DNA of 64,000 nt, taken from the NCBI RefSeq assembly GCF_003265305.2, contig NZ_CP033459.1:248001-312000 (forward strand), in the 5' to 3' direction. The position numbers and the translations under genes are program-made. This document shows positions 45,788-53,713 of the stretch, one piece after another (positions within the stretch are counted from its first letter, which is position 1; every line of letters begins with the position of its first letter). The DNA is from Pseudoprevotella muciniphila. GTDB taxonomy: Bacteria; Bacteroidota; Bacteroidia; Bacteroidales; Bacteroidaceae. The notes beneath the pieces were generated by a model. The model searched no databases, was not told the DNA's origin, and was given only the letters and a program-made list of their open reading frames with translations.

Positions 45788-45882
45788 GTTCACGATGTTC
45801 ATGGCGTTCACAGCGTTCATGGCGTTCACGGTGTTCATGCGTTCACGGTGTTCACACTCCTCAAGCGTGAACGCGTGAACAC
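45788..45882. repeat. 9-bp tandem array (GTTCACGGC type) with 17-bp hairpin, left copy
   Basis: Units GTTCACGAT, GTTCATGGC, GTTCACAGC, GTTCATGGC, GTTCACGGT, GTTCATGC, GTTCACGGT, GTTCACACT, then CCTCAAGC and the inverted GTGAACGC, GTGAACAC. GTGTTCATGCGTTCACG (45831-45847) pairs with CGTGAACGCGTGAACAC (45866-45882) to make a 17-bp stem with one G:U, followed by TTTCGCTTAAATT. It starts 30 bp after the phosphorylase stop and probably terminates that transcript. Confidence 0.92.
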
Positions 45883-46008
45883 TTTCGCTTAAATTATCAA
45901 GTAACAAACTGAATATCAAGTGTTTATGTAAATAAACAGGTGTTCACGCTATTTGTCCGATATATATTACACATGAATTTTTATCAGACAACAATAGTTT
46001 TTTTAGGC

Positions 46009-46027
46009 AATTATATAGGGCTTGACC
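46009..46027 (+). repeat. 19-bp inverted repeat, left copy
   Basis: AATTATATAGGGCTTGACC. Its reverse complement recurs with one mismatch at 47022-47040, on the other side of the AT-rich gene, leaving about 1.0 kb between them. The match extends to 21/23 if AGGC/AGGA outside is counted. Confidence 0.9.
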
Positions 46028-46048
46028 AAAATAACAATAATAAACTAT

Positions 46049-46906
46049 ATGAACAACAAAAATATTTCAAAAGAACAAATAATCAACAAAGCAATTCAAA
46101 ATGCTATAAATGAATTTTTAAAATCATTAGAAAAAAGGAATAGTGGTTCAGCACGTATTGATGGTGAAATACCTGATGTGAGAGAATACATAAAAACCTT
46201 CGATAATATAAATTCTTATGATATATATAATACAATGATTGATGAAGGTTTAATAAAGACTTACCCAATAGATAAGACTATAAATTATATAGTAAGAAAA
46301 TATGGATTGGATAACCGTCAAGTACGTGTTTCACCTATAAATAATGGGATTGTTGATGTTGATATTATAACCATAATTCTTAGAAACACAATTGATAGTA
46401 ACACATTAGGAGATATTAAACATGATTTCCAAACTTGTGGGTACTTTAATAACCAAAAACCAACACAAATTCATAATACAAATTATTTGTTTTTTTGTTT
46501 TGAGCCAAAATTTAGTCAAGATGTTACTACAATGGTTAGACAGAATTATCGTTACTTGTATCACAGTTCACCTAAAATCTTTCAAGATAAGGTAATGAGA
46601 TGTGGTTTAATACCCAAATCTAAAAACACTCTCTTCTTATATCCTGATAGAACATTTTTGATGGTTGGTGATAATCTAAATTCACAACAAATTAATGTTT
46701 TAAAAAATGTACAAACTGAAAGAAATTCTAATTGCAACACTTTAAACCAAAAAGAAACTAAAGAACACATACTCATAACAATAGATGTATCAAAAATACC
46801 ACAAGATGTTAAATTTTATTGTGATCCATTATCACATCGTGCTATTTTCACAAATGACAACATCCCAAGACATTCCATAGTCAATGTTGAACCATTCACA
46901 TTATAA
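46049..46906 (+). CDS. Predicted ADP-ribosyltransferase-fold-like protein, phage-like
   Basis: A 285-residue protein with strongly AT-rich codons, unlike its neighbours. The start is ATG 46049; a TTG at 46022 would begin inside the 19-bp repeat. N-terminal MNNKNISKEQIINKAIQNAI resembles short N-terminal helices common in gut phage proteins. Residues about 168-206 read YRYLYHSSPKIFQDKVMRCG then LIPKSKN and YPDRTF. Near the end come HILITIDVSKI and FYCDP with AIFTNDNIPRHSI. The YH-S/T, later Tyr and FTNDNIP layout recalls ADP-ribosyltransferase/KptA-like folds in phages. That is a tentative reading; no NAD-site Glu can be assigned. It could instead be an unrelated phage cargo protein. Confidence 0.55.
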   Translation: MNNKNISKEQIINKAIQNAINEFLKSLEKRNSGSARIDGEIPDVREYIKTFDNINSYDIYNTMIDEGLIKTYPIDKTINYIVRKYGLDNRQVRVSPINNGIVDVDIITIILRNTIDSNTLGDIKHDFQTCGYFNNQKPTQIHNTNYLFFCFEPKFSQDVTTMVRQNYRYLYHSSPKIFQDKVMRCGLIPKSKNTLFLYPDRTFLMVGDNLNSQQINVLKNVQTERNSNCNTLNQKETKEHILITIDVSKIPQDVKFYCDPLSHRAIFTNDNIPRHSIVNVEPFTL

Positions 46907-47021
46907 AAAGTTTAAGATGTTGTTAATTTTTAGGTAAACTTTTTTAATTCAATCAATCCTTGACTAATGATAAAAAAAATGAAAGATAACAGATTCTTAT
47001 ATTATTCCTAAAAACAACAGG

Positions 47022-47040
47022 GGTCAAACCCTATATAATT
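47022..47040 (-). repeat. 19-bp inverted repeat, right copy
   Basis: On the minus strand it reads AATTATATAGGGTTTGACC, one mismatch from the left copy at 46009-46027. It follows the stop codon of the AT-rich gene by 115 bp. Confidence 0.9.
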
Positions 47041-47083
47041 TCCTTTTTTTATTTTCAAGAATAACAGACGTATTGTTGAGCGT

Positions 47084-47200
47084 ATGCCAAAAATTATAGA
47101 ATTTATTCTCAAAAAAAAACTTGATGTGTATGAACTGAAAGAGTTGGTTGTACAGAAAATAATAATTCTAAAAATAATAATTCTTAAATTCTCAAATTGA
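47084..47200 (+). CDS. Possible 38-residue peptide ORF, or a remnant
   Basis: ATG to TGA, 39 codons, encoding MPKIIEFILKKKLDVYELK and a hydrophobic, Ile/Leu-rich C-terminal half ending LKFSN. It lies between the right 19-bp repeat and the right 9-bp array. No promoter or ribosome-binding site is obvious. It could be the tail of a degraded gene or chance in AT-rich DNA. Confidence 0.2.
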   Translation: MPKIIEFILKKKLDVYELKELVVQKIIILKIIILKFSN

Positions 47201-47268
47201 TTAACATATAATCTATTATAAAGGTTAAATAATTGATAATTAATCTTTTAACTGATATTTTGTGTCAA

Positions 47269-47384
47269 GTGTTCACGCGTTCACGCTTGAGGAGTGTGAA
47301 CACCGTGAACGCATGAACACCGTGAACGCTGTGAACACTGTGAACGCCGTGAACATCGTGAACGCTGTGAACACCATGAAAGTG
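47269..47384. repeat. 9-bp tandem array with 17-bp hairpin, right copy (inverted)
   Basis: GTGTTCACGCGTTCACG (47269-47285) pairs with CGTGAACGCATGAACAC (47304-47320), followed by about seven more GTGAACGCT-type units. The first 61 bp are identical to the reverse complement of the left copy at 45788-45882; the remainder is diverged but of the same unit. It lies just downstream of the leftward uracil-DNA glycosylase-like gene and probably terminates it. Confidence 0.92.
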
Positions 47385-47401
47385 AAATGATGTTTTCCGT
47401 T

Positions 47402-47995
47402 TTACAATCCTATTTCATTAAGCATTTCTTTGTAAAAAGCAGCCTTCTTTTCGAGTTTCATGGGGTATGCCCTGCTACTGCTCGGCAACCTGTAAAGTTT
47501 CATGGCCCTGCCTTCGGCACTGAATTCGGTGTAATCGCCCATCTTTGGCAGATGGTTTATGCCATAGTGCTGACAAATGGTGTCGGTTGCTTTCTGGCCG
47601 GTCGTAACAATAGCCCTACATAGCGGCAACTTGTTCAAAAGTGCATCAACATCCGTCGGGCGCACCACTTCAAGGTCTTTGTCAGCGGCATTACCTTGTA
47701 AGCGTATAACTGCTTCTGCCGTGTCGTATAATGCTACGCCGATTGTATTCAAAAAAAACACCAATTCCGTTTCTTTGAACAGTTTTTGTTCGGTATCAAT
47801 GAAATGGCTGGCATCGTTGAAATAAATCAAGCCGAAAATCCGCCACATATCGTTGTTGAAATTGGGATAGTAGAATTTCATTTTCCATCGTTTTTCCTGC
47901 GGTGGAAAACTGCCAAGCATCAGCAACTTTGCATGCTTCGGCAAGAATGGTTCGAATGGATGTTCTTCAATGATATGTTCTTCCGTAATCGACAT
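47402..47995 (-). CDS. Uracil-DNA glycosylase superfamily protein (MUG-like)
   Basis: A 197-residue protein with the UDG-fold signatures KLLMLGSFPPQ near the N-terminus, LNTIGVALYDTAEA, AIVTTGQKATDTI and the C-terminal LPSSSRAYP in place of the LPSTSPAN-type loop. It resembles mismatch-specific uracil/thymine glycosylase relatives of Bacteroidetes, which remove damaged bases, but the catalytic water-activating residue is not certain. It is the last gene of a nine-gene minus-strand run and ends at the right 9-bp array. Confidence 0.72.
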   Translation of the reverse strand: MSITEEHIIEEHPFEPFLPKHAKLLMLGSFPPQEKRWKMKFYYPNFNNDMWRIFGLIYFNDASHFIDTEQKLFKETELVFFLNTIGVALYDTAEAVIRLQGNAADKDLEVVRPTDVDALLNKLPLCRAIVTTGQKATDTICQHYGINHLPKMGDYTEFSAEGRAMKLYRLPSSSRAYPMKLEKKAAFYKEMLNEIGL

Positions 47996-48022
47996 AAGAA
48001 ATGCTGTATCTACAAAACCCTG

Positions 48023-49264
48023 CTACCACCTGCGTTCTCCGTTCTTATGGTATTTCTTTTTCTTGTAGAAATTGATACCGGCATACACATTAAAGTAGGT
48101 TAAGGCATTAGTTACTGAATAGTTGGATTTGCCATAGTTGAAAAGATGGTTGACCACGGACGTACCGACATACCATCGGCTTGTGTTCCATACGAATCCT
48201 AACCTTGAAACGACATCTACATTCAGGTTACGAACGTCCATCCACATGTTCTTAGTAACAGTCTGGAGCGACTCGTTATGCGACTGCCCTTTAGTGTGTC
48301 TGTATCCGAGCGATGGCATTACGGATACAGCCAGAAGCAGATTACGGGCGCACACCCAGTTATAGCCATATCCAAAACTGATGTTGTAGTTTTGGTAGTC
48401 GTATCCCGTGTTCTTCAACTCATCCATCAGGTACTCGTCATTTTCTCCTCTGAGTTCAGGTGGTAGCAATTCATGATTGAACGTACACTTCTGTTTGTCG
48501 TATCTCAAGCCAAGCATCCACGAGCCGCAGCTTTTGCGCTGTATGGTGCTCTGACTGAATGCAGCGGGGTAGGAGAAATGTTTATGATTGAAAACATAGT
48601 AGAGGTTGAAACTCAGTGTGTTGTTGCGCATGCCATTGAATTTCACGCCCCTTACATTGGTCTTAAGAGAATCAAACCCACTGACATGGCCTATGGTGTA
48701 GTTGCCGTTGTTCTTTACATATACAAAATCAAATCCTATCCTTGAACTGTAAAGGCTCAGGGTGAATTCTGTCTGTTTGCCTGCCTTTTGCGGTCTTGCT
48801 ACGTCGAAAGTATAACCCAAGAACAACCATCTCCAGCCAAAGTAAGGACCTATGCGGAATGCAGCAGTAGGATTGAGTTGTATGCTCTGTTTCCTGCCGT
48901 TATCGTTTCCCGCTCTTATATAGTAAGACTGGTAAACATTCGTGTTCTGGAGCATGAACGAATAGTTGTAGAAATTAGGTTCAATCCATGTCTCGTCGAT
49001 GTCGTCGAATGTCTTTTCAAAATCTCTTTGCCATCCTTCTATAAACTCGTTGATTGACTTTCTGCGCTTTTTGGGTATTTTTTCGGGTATTGTGTCGCTT
49101 ACTGTCAATGATTCTTTCGGATCAGAGAAAGATGCGACGCTGTTCTGATTGTTTTTATCGCCAACCAGACTGTCGCCACGTACATCCTGCCCATGCATTG
49201 TCAAAACACATGAGAAAAACACTGCAATCAGTGCAGCAACTGTCCTGATAGTGGCGATAGACAT
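48023..49264 (-). CDS. DUF4421 family outer-membrane beta-barrel protein
   Basis: A 413-residue protein from ATG 49264 with a signal peptide (VAALIAVFFSCVLTMHGQ). After a basic linker (KKRRKSINEFIEGW) come alternating amphipathic strands rich in Tyr, Phe and Asn: WIEPNFYNYSFMLQNTNVYQ, GPYFGWRWLFLGYTFDV, LGLRYDKQ, VMPSLGYRH, and an end FNVYAGINFY. This layout and the RxxFExxFDxxDxxWIxPN motif are characteristic of DUF4421, an outer-membrane family in Bacteroidetes. Function unknown. It lies 7 bp after the oxidoreductase gene and 27 bp before the glycosylase-like gene. Confidence 0.8.
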   Translation of the reverse strand: MSIATIRTVAALIAVFFSCVLTMHGQDVRGDSLVGDKNNQNSVASFSDPKESLTVSDTIPEKIPKKRRKSINEFIEGWQRDFEKTFDDIDETWIEPNFYNYSFMLQNTNVYQSYYIRAGNDNGRKQSIQLNPTAAFRIGPYFGWRWLFLGYTFDVARPQKAGKQTEFTLSLYSSRIGFDFVYVKNNGNYTIGHVSGFDSLKTNVRGVKFNGMRNNTLSFNLYYVFNHKHFSYPAAFSQSTIQRKSCGSWMLGLRYDKQKCTFNHELLPPELRGENDEYLMDELKNTGYDYQNYNISFGYGYNWVCARNLLLAVSVMPSLGYRHTKGQSHNESLQTVTKNMWMDVRNLNVDVVSRLGFVWNTSRWYVGTSVVNHLFNYGKSNYSVTNALTYFNVYAGINFYKKKKYHKNGERRW

Positions 49265-49271
49265 GTTTTTG

Positions 49272-50264
49272 TCAGAATTTACCAAGTATGCGGTCCATTA
49301 CCCAGTTTGCCGATGTTGCACTTATGCAGTCGCAGGTGCAAATGGCTTTGCCTTGTAGGTGTCGGACAACTTTTTCTATAAGCGGACGCTGAACATAGCG
49401 TGGATTTTCAACTACTATTTCCTGTTTACCTTCAGACGTGAAGACTATTATAGGCTTGTAACTGAACACCGAGAACTCGAGGCTTCCTTTGTCGCCGATT
49501 ATCTGTATAGAATCTTCTTTTGCCGATTCGTGCCCTACAAAGCACCATGAGCCAGATCCTGGAAGTCCGTCAGCGAATTTGAAACAGGCGCTTACCGTAT
49601 CTTCCGTTTCATAAAGCCCGCCACGATTTGCTTTAAAGCCTTCGGCTTCTACTATCGGACCGAATATCTCCTGAAGAAGGTCTATCTGGTGCGGTGCGAG
49701 GTCGTAGAAATAACCTCCGCCTGCTATGTCGGGAATAACACGCCATGGAAGGTTCGTTCGGTTATAGTCCAGGTCGCGCGGTGGCACGGAAAAACGAATC
49801 TGTACATTGATGGCATTGCCAATCATGCCGTCTGCCACCATCGACTTCGCCTTTTGGAAATAGGGTAGTTCCCGTCGATAGTATGCCACAAAGCAAGGTA
49901 TGTTTGTCTTCTCCGATATCCTGCAAACGCGCATACAGTCTTCATAATTTGCAGCCAATGGTTTCTCCACATAAACTGGTTTGCCGGATTTCATCGCCAT
50001 AATGGCAAAGGTGGCATGAGTGGATGGTGGGGTTGCTATGTAAACGGCATTGACGTTAGGATCGTCGATGAGTCTCTGGGCATCATCATACCAACGTGGA
50101 ATGTTGTGTCGCTCCGCATAAGATTTTGCCTTTTCTATCCTGCGACTCATCACGGCTACGACACTCGAACCTTCTATTTCGTTGAAAGCCGGTCCGCTCT
50201 TCCTTTCCGTTACTTCACCACAACCTATGAAGCCCCATTTCACTTTTGGCAATATTTCAGACAT
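49272..50264 (-). CDS. Gfo/Idh/MocA family oxidoreductase
   Basis: A 330-residue NAD(P)-dependent oxidoreductase. The Rossmann start VKWGFIGCGEVTERKSGPAF is at about residue 8, the EKPLAANYEDC motif (catalytic Lys) near 97, and a C-terminal beta-sheet domain (about 125-330) with PHQIDLLQEIFG. These enzymes act on sugars, inositols and sugar nucleotides. The substrate is unknown, but the neighbour upstream is a sugar-kinase-RapZ fusion (15 bp), which points to amino-sugar or cell-wall sugar metabolism (inference). Confidence 0.88.
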   Translation of the reverse strand: MSEILPKVKWGFIGCGEVTERKSGPAFNEIEGSSVVAVMSRRIEKAKSYAERHNIPRWYDDAQRLIDDPNVNAVYIATPPSTHATFAIMAMKSGKPVYVEKPLAANYEDCMRVCRISEKTNIPCFVAYYRRELPYFQKAKSMVADGMIGNAINVQIRFSVPPRDLDYNRTNLPWRVIPDIAGGGYFYDLAPHQIDLLQEIFGPIVEAEGFKANRGGLYETEDTVSACFKFADGLPGSGSWCFVGHESAKEDSIQIIGDKGSLEFSVFSYKPIIVFTSEGKQEIVVENPRYVQRPLIEKVVRHLQGKAICTCDCISATSANWVMDRILGKF

Positions 50265-50279
50265 AAATGTGTCGTTTTT

Positions 50280-51809
50280 TTAAGTGTTTTCTAAATTCTC
50301 GTTTGTAAAAACTCTTGTATGGTTTTGAGGTAGAACAGAGTTAATACCTTGTTCGCGATGACAAAGACGTATTTCTATGCCATACTTATCATGGAGGTGT
50401 TCTGCTAAATGCTGAGCGCAATACACACTGCGGTGCTGACCGCCTGTACATCCGAATGAAAACATCAGGTTCGTAAATCCGCGCTTCATAAAGCACTCTA
50501 CGTGATGGTCTGCGAGAGGATAAACCGATTTTAAGAAATCGAGTATTTCACCATCGTCTTCCAGGAATTTGATGACTGGTTCATCAAGACCTGTAATAGA
50601 CTTGTATGGCTCGTATCTACCCGGATTATGTGTACTGCGACAGTCGAACACATAACCGCCGCCGTTGCCCGAGGAATCTTCGGGAATACCCTTCTTGTAA
50701 CTGAAACTGAAAATTCGGACAACGAGGGGATTTTCCGTCTGATGTGCAAGCAACTCTTTTGCAAGAGGTTGCTTCTCCGCAGATTTTTGCGTTGTTTCCT
50801 TACGTTGCGACTTTTCCAGTGCTACCAATCTCTGTAACGTGTCGTACAGACACGGATATTCTGCCGAAGCGCCTTCTTTCAGACACTCATCGAGATTATC
50901 GATGGCTGCGGGAATACTGTCGAGGAAGTATTGCTTGTGCTCAAAATAGCCACGCAAGCCATAAGCACCGAGCACCTGAAGCGTGCGGAAAAGTACGAAT
51001 TTTTTAAGTGTCTTCTTGAATATATCCTTGTCAGTGGGAATTAACTTGCCAAGTTCGTCAAGGTAGGCGTCAATCATCCTTTCTTTTAACTGACGCGGAT
51101 AGCGTGATGATGCCTGCCATAGGAAACATACCAAATCGTATTGCAACGGTCCCTTTCTGCCGCCTTGATAGTCGATGAGGTAAGGTTTCCCATCCTTCAT
51201 CATAACATTTCGCGCCTGGAAGTCACGATAGAGGAAATGCTGGGGCATTGTCTTTGAGAGGTGCTGTGAAAAAGTTTCAAAGTCCGCCTCCAAGGCTATT
51301 TCGTCGAAATGGAGGTCGCTGGGTTTCAGAAAGCAATATTTGAAATAGTTGAGGTCGAATTTGATTGATGTCGCATCAAACTGACGTGGCGTGAGACACT
51401 GGCTGTAGTCTAAGTCTTTGTGGTTTTCTATCTGTATGTGAGGGAGTAGTCTCACGGTTTTTTCGATTTCCGCGCAGTCTTCTTCAGTGTAGTGAAAACC
51501 GTTCTCACGCGCATTTTTAAGCAGGTCGTATAATGACGTGTGTCCCAGATCTTCCTGAATATAGCAATTCTCATCCTCGCTTACCGCTAAAATCTGAGGG
51601 GCGGGCAGTCCTTTTGCAGAGAGATGCCGGCTCAGGTAGATAAAACTATGATTTTCATCCCACGATGTCCCCACAACACCAATTGTGGATTTCCCCATGT
51701 CGTCATAAAGGCGATAGTATTTCCTGTTGCTACCTGCCTTGGGGAGAGGAGAGATGTGCTTGGGGTCAGCACCTTTCCAATCATTATAGAGTTGAATGAG
51801 TCGTTTCAT
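50280..51809 (-). CDS. Aminoglycoside-phosphotransferase-fold kinase fused to a RapZ C-terminal domain
   Basis: A 509-residue two-domain protein. Residues about 1-330 form an APH/choline-kinase fold like AmgK (anomeric MurNAc/GlcNAc kinase): SNRKYYRLYDD near 28, Brenner-type YRDFQARNVM near 193-202 with catalytic Asp, and LIDYQGGRKGPLQYDL as the metal loop. Residues about 370-500 match RapZ-C: FDCRSTHNPGR, GLDEPVIKFLE, FMKRGFTNLMFSFGCTGGQHRSVY. In E. coli the RapZ C-terminal domain senses glucosamine 6-phosphate. The link joins an amino-sugar kinase to an amino-sugar sensor (inference). The GTPase part of RapZ is absent. No murU is nearby. Confidence 0.85.
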   Translation of the reverse strand: MKRLIQLYNDWKGADPKHISPLPKAGSNRKYYRLYDDMGKSTIGVVGTSWDENHSFIYLSRHLSAKGLPAPQILAVSEDENCYIQEDLGHTSLYDLLKNARENGFHYTEEDCAEIEKTVRLLPHIQIENHKDLDYSQCLTPRQFDATSIKFDLNYFKYCFLKPSDLHFDEIALEADFETFSQHLSKTMPQHFLYRDFQARNVMMKDGKPYLIDYQGGRKGPLQYDLVCFLWQASSRYPRQLKERMIDAYLDELGKLIPTDKDIFKKTLKKFVLFRTLQVLGAYGLRGYFEHKQYFLDSIPAAIDNLDECLKEGASAEYPCLYDTLQRLVALEKSQRKETTQKSAEKQPLAKELLAHQTENPLVVRIFSFSYKKGIPEDSSGNGGGYVFDCRSTHNPGRYEPYKSITGLDEPVIKFLEDDGEILDFLKSVYPLADHHVECFMKRGFTNLMFSFGCTGGQHRSVYCAQHLAEHLHDKYGIEIRLCHREQGINSVLPQNHTRVFTNENLENT

Positions 51810-51815
51810 GACAGT

Positions 51816-53012
51816 CTATTTCTTATTCCTCCAGATTTTGTTGATTTTCAATCTGATTGCGATAATATTGAAAACTGAAACTAATATGAATATTATTATA
51901 CCCGCAATAATTGCGGTCAGTAAACTTTCTTTCACCATTTCCGGGAAAAGCGAGCCAATCATCTTCATATAGTAACCACGCACGGGCAATATCAGTAATA
52001 TGGCAAGTATTAGCACCATTGCATTCATTCCTATAGTCAGCAACTGGTATGGCAGACTGACGCGCGATGGGCTATAGCCGATCAATAGCAAATTCTGAAG
52101 TTTTTCGCTGTTCTTCTGCACAAGCAGATATATGCTAAGCATGAGAATATAAAAAGACAGGGCGCTTATCAGCAAACCTATGAACAGTACAAGCGTGATA
52201 ACGATTTTCAGGAAATACGTGGCTTTTGCTGCATCGAGTTTGTTGTCCTCAACCTCATAGCCATTCTGATTCATGTAAAGTGAAATGGCATCGTCGGTGG
52301 GGTTGTTTACTTTCAGAATAAGTCGGGTAGGTTCCGGTGTTTTTTCAGGTGCAAAAGTCTTGTTGCTCCATGTGATGAACTCCATCGGTACGAGAATCGT
52401 ATTAAGGCGGCTACTAAAACCAATCACCTTGCCTTTCATTTCGCGTTCTTCTGTATCTCCTTTGATACGTATTTTCATCTCTATCATGCCTACAAGACCA
52501 TTCGATACTTTAGGGAGACCTCTGCTTTGTGCAAAGCCGAAGTTATAGAGCGCAATGTACGTACTCGGAATGATGACCGGCACACTGTCGCTGCCTTCAG
52601 TGTATGACCAGTCGGCTTTCTTGTTGTCAACAAACTGGTCAGGCACCGCCTCGAAAAACATCTCCGTGCTCAATGCGTCCGACCCTTTCAGGCCCATAGT
52701 GGCATTTACTTTGTACTGCGATGAAGTAAACTCACCTGCGTCAACACAGAAGGACTGAGACCGAATGTCCTCTATTTCTCCTTTTTTGAAGGCGTTGTTG
52801 CTGCCTGAAAGAGATTTTACGGTACTGATGTGTTTTGAAATGACGATGAAATTGTCGTCGAAAGCATCGTCCATTGTAAAGAGAGGGACTACGTCCTTAT
52901 AAAACTGTATGCCGAGCATGATGACCCACATGCCGAACAGGTTGGCAAGGAAGAAGCCTGCCAACTGAAATATGTTGATGTGCTGCCTGAGCAAGCGCCA
53001 GATTAGGGACAT
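51816..53012 (-). CDS. FtsX-like ABC transporter permease
   Basis: A 398-residue membrane protein with one N-terminal helix (about 17-40), a large extracytoplasmic domain (about 45-270) and three C-terminal helices (about 272-300, 325-350, 363-390), the MacB/FtsX/LolCE-type layout. The segment LLISALSFYILMLSIYLLVQKNSEKLQNLLLIGYSPSRV is the conserved coupling region. It lies 6 bp before the fusion kinase gene and 51 bp after the ATPase gene, so permease and ATPase form one exporter. Substrate unknown; lipoprotein or envelope handling is possible. Confidence 0.78.
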   Translation of the reverse strand: MSLIWRLLRQHINIFQLAGFFLANLFGMWVIMLGIQFYKDVVPLFTMDDAFDDNFIVISKHISTVKSLSGSNNAFKKGEIEDIRSQSFCVDAGEFTSSQYKVNATMGLKGSDALSTEMFFEAVPDQFVDNKKADWSYTEGSDSVPVIIPSTYIALYNFGFAQSRGLPKVSNGLVGMIEMKIRIKGDTEEREMKGKVIGFSSRLNTILVPMEFITWSNKTFAPEKTPEPTRLILKVNNPTDDAISLYMNQNGYEVEDNKLDAAKATYFLKIVITLVLFIGLLISALSFYILMLSIYLLVQKNSEKLQNLLLIGYSPSRVSLPYQLLTIGMNAMVLILAILLILPVRGYYMKMIGSLFPEMVKESLLTAIIAGIIIFILVSVFNIIAIRLKINKIWRNKK

Positions 53013-53063
53013 GAGTTATATGAATTATGGAATGTTCTGTTAATTCTGATAATTATTTATATC

Positions 53064-53708
53064 CTAAAGATGCAATACATGGTCGTAGTTGATTTCAACG
53101 TGTTTGCCAATGCTTGTAATTATCACACCTGCTCCTTGACGTTTCGCTTCTTCGAGCATAATGTCGCACATGATGTTGGAATTGCTGTCGTCGAGATGAC
53201 TGATGGGTTCATCTGCGAGGATAAAATCGAAAGGCTGCACCAGCGCACGAATCATTGCTACGCGCTGTTGCTGACCAAAACTCATAATTCCCACCTTGCT
53301 GTTCCATTTCTCAATTATTCCAAGGCGTTCAAACCATTCCTTGATCTGACTTTCATCCTTGAAGCCTGTCAAGTTGTTCTTAATCTGTATGTTTTCGTAT
53401 GCCGTAAGTTCCGGAAAGAGGCGTAGTTCCTGGAATACATGGCTCAGCGATGTCTGGCGAAGCGTAGTCCATTTGTTCACGCTGAATGAAGATATGTCTT
53501 CGCCGTCGAATTCTATCTTGCCCGAATAGTCATTCCGATAGCCAATGATGTAACTGCATAGTGATGATTTTCCTGTGCCCGACATGGCTTCCACAAGGTA
53601 GGTCTTGCCTTTCTCAAACGCAATATCCTTCTGCCATACATCGCTTTTTATGTCTGTACGGTCCTTGAAAACATTGGGTAGGGTATGGTGTAATGAAATC
53701 TTGTCCAT
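53064..53708 (-). CDS. ABC transporter ATP-binding protein
   Basis: A 214-residue ATPase. Walker A is AMSGTGKSS near residue 44, Q-loop VFQELRLFPEL, signature MSFGQQQR (Phe in place of the second Gly/Ser of LSGGQ) and Walker B FILADEPISHLD with D-loop. The size and partner permease fit the LolD/MacB/FtsE group. The N-terminus is short for the group. It is 5 bp downstream of the DUF4836-like gene and 51 bp upstream of the FtsX-like permease gene. Confidence 0.85.
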   Translation of the reverse strand: MDKISLHHTLPNVFKDRTDIKSDVWQKDIAFEKGKTYLVEAMSGTGKSSLCSYIIGYRNDYSGKIEFDGEDISSFSVNKWTTLRQTSLSHVFQELRLFPELTAYENIQIKNNLTGFKDESQIKEWFERLGIIEKWNSKVGIMSFGQQQRVAMIRALVQPFDFILADEPISHLDDSNSNIMCDIMLEEAKRQGAGVIITSIGKHVEINYDHVLHL

Positions 53709-53713
53709 AATTA

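Larger units (their letters stand above)
46907..47401. other. Gene-poor AT-rich interval, 495 bp
   Basis: Holds the right 19-bp inverted repeat, a possible 38-residue open frame (47084-47200) and the right 9-bp array. No tRNA, transposase or recombinase is visible. Confidence 0.6.

Noticed and set aside
45788-45882. CRISPR array
   Set aside because: Units are 9 bp without spacers, are degenerate and fold back; no cas genes are present.
46009-46027. dif-like XerCD site for phage integration
   Set aside because: The 19-bp repeat does not resemble the usual dif arms and is present as an inverted pair, not as one site.
46022-46048. TTG start adding nine residues to the cassette protein
   Set aside because: It lies inside the 19-bp repeat, and the ATG at 46049 starts the phage-like N-terminal helix.
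46009-47040. IS element with terminal inverted repeats
   Set aside because: The inner gene has no transposase motif and no clear target-site duplication flanks the 19-bp repeats, so no IS call is made; non-autonomous mobility stays open in the findings.
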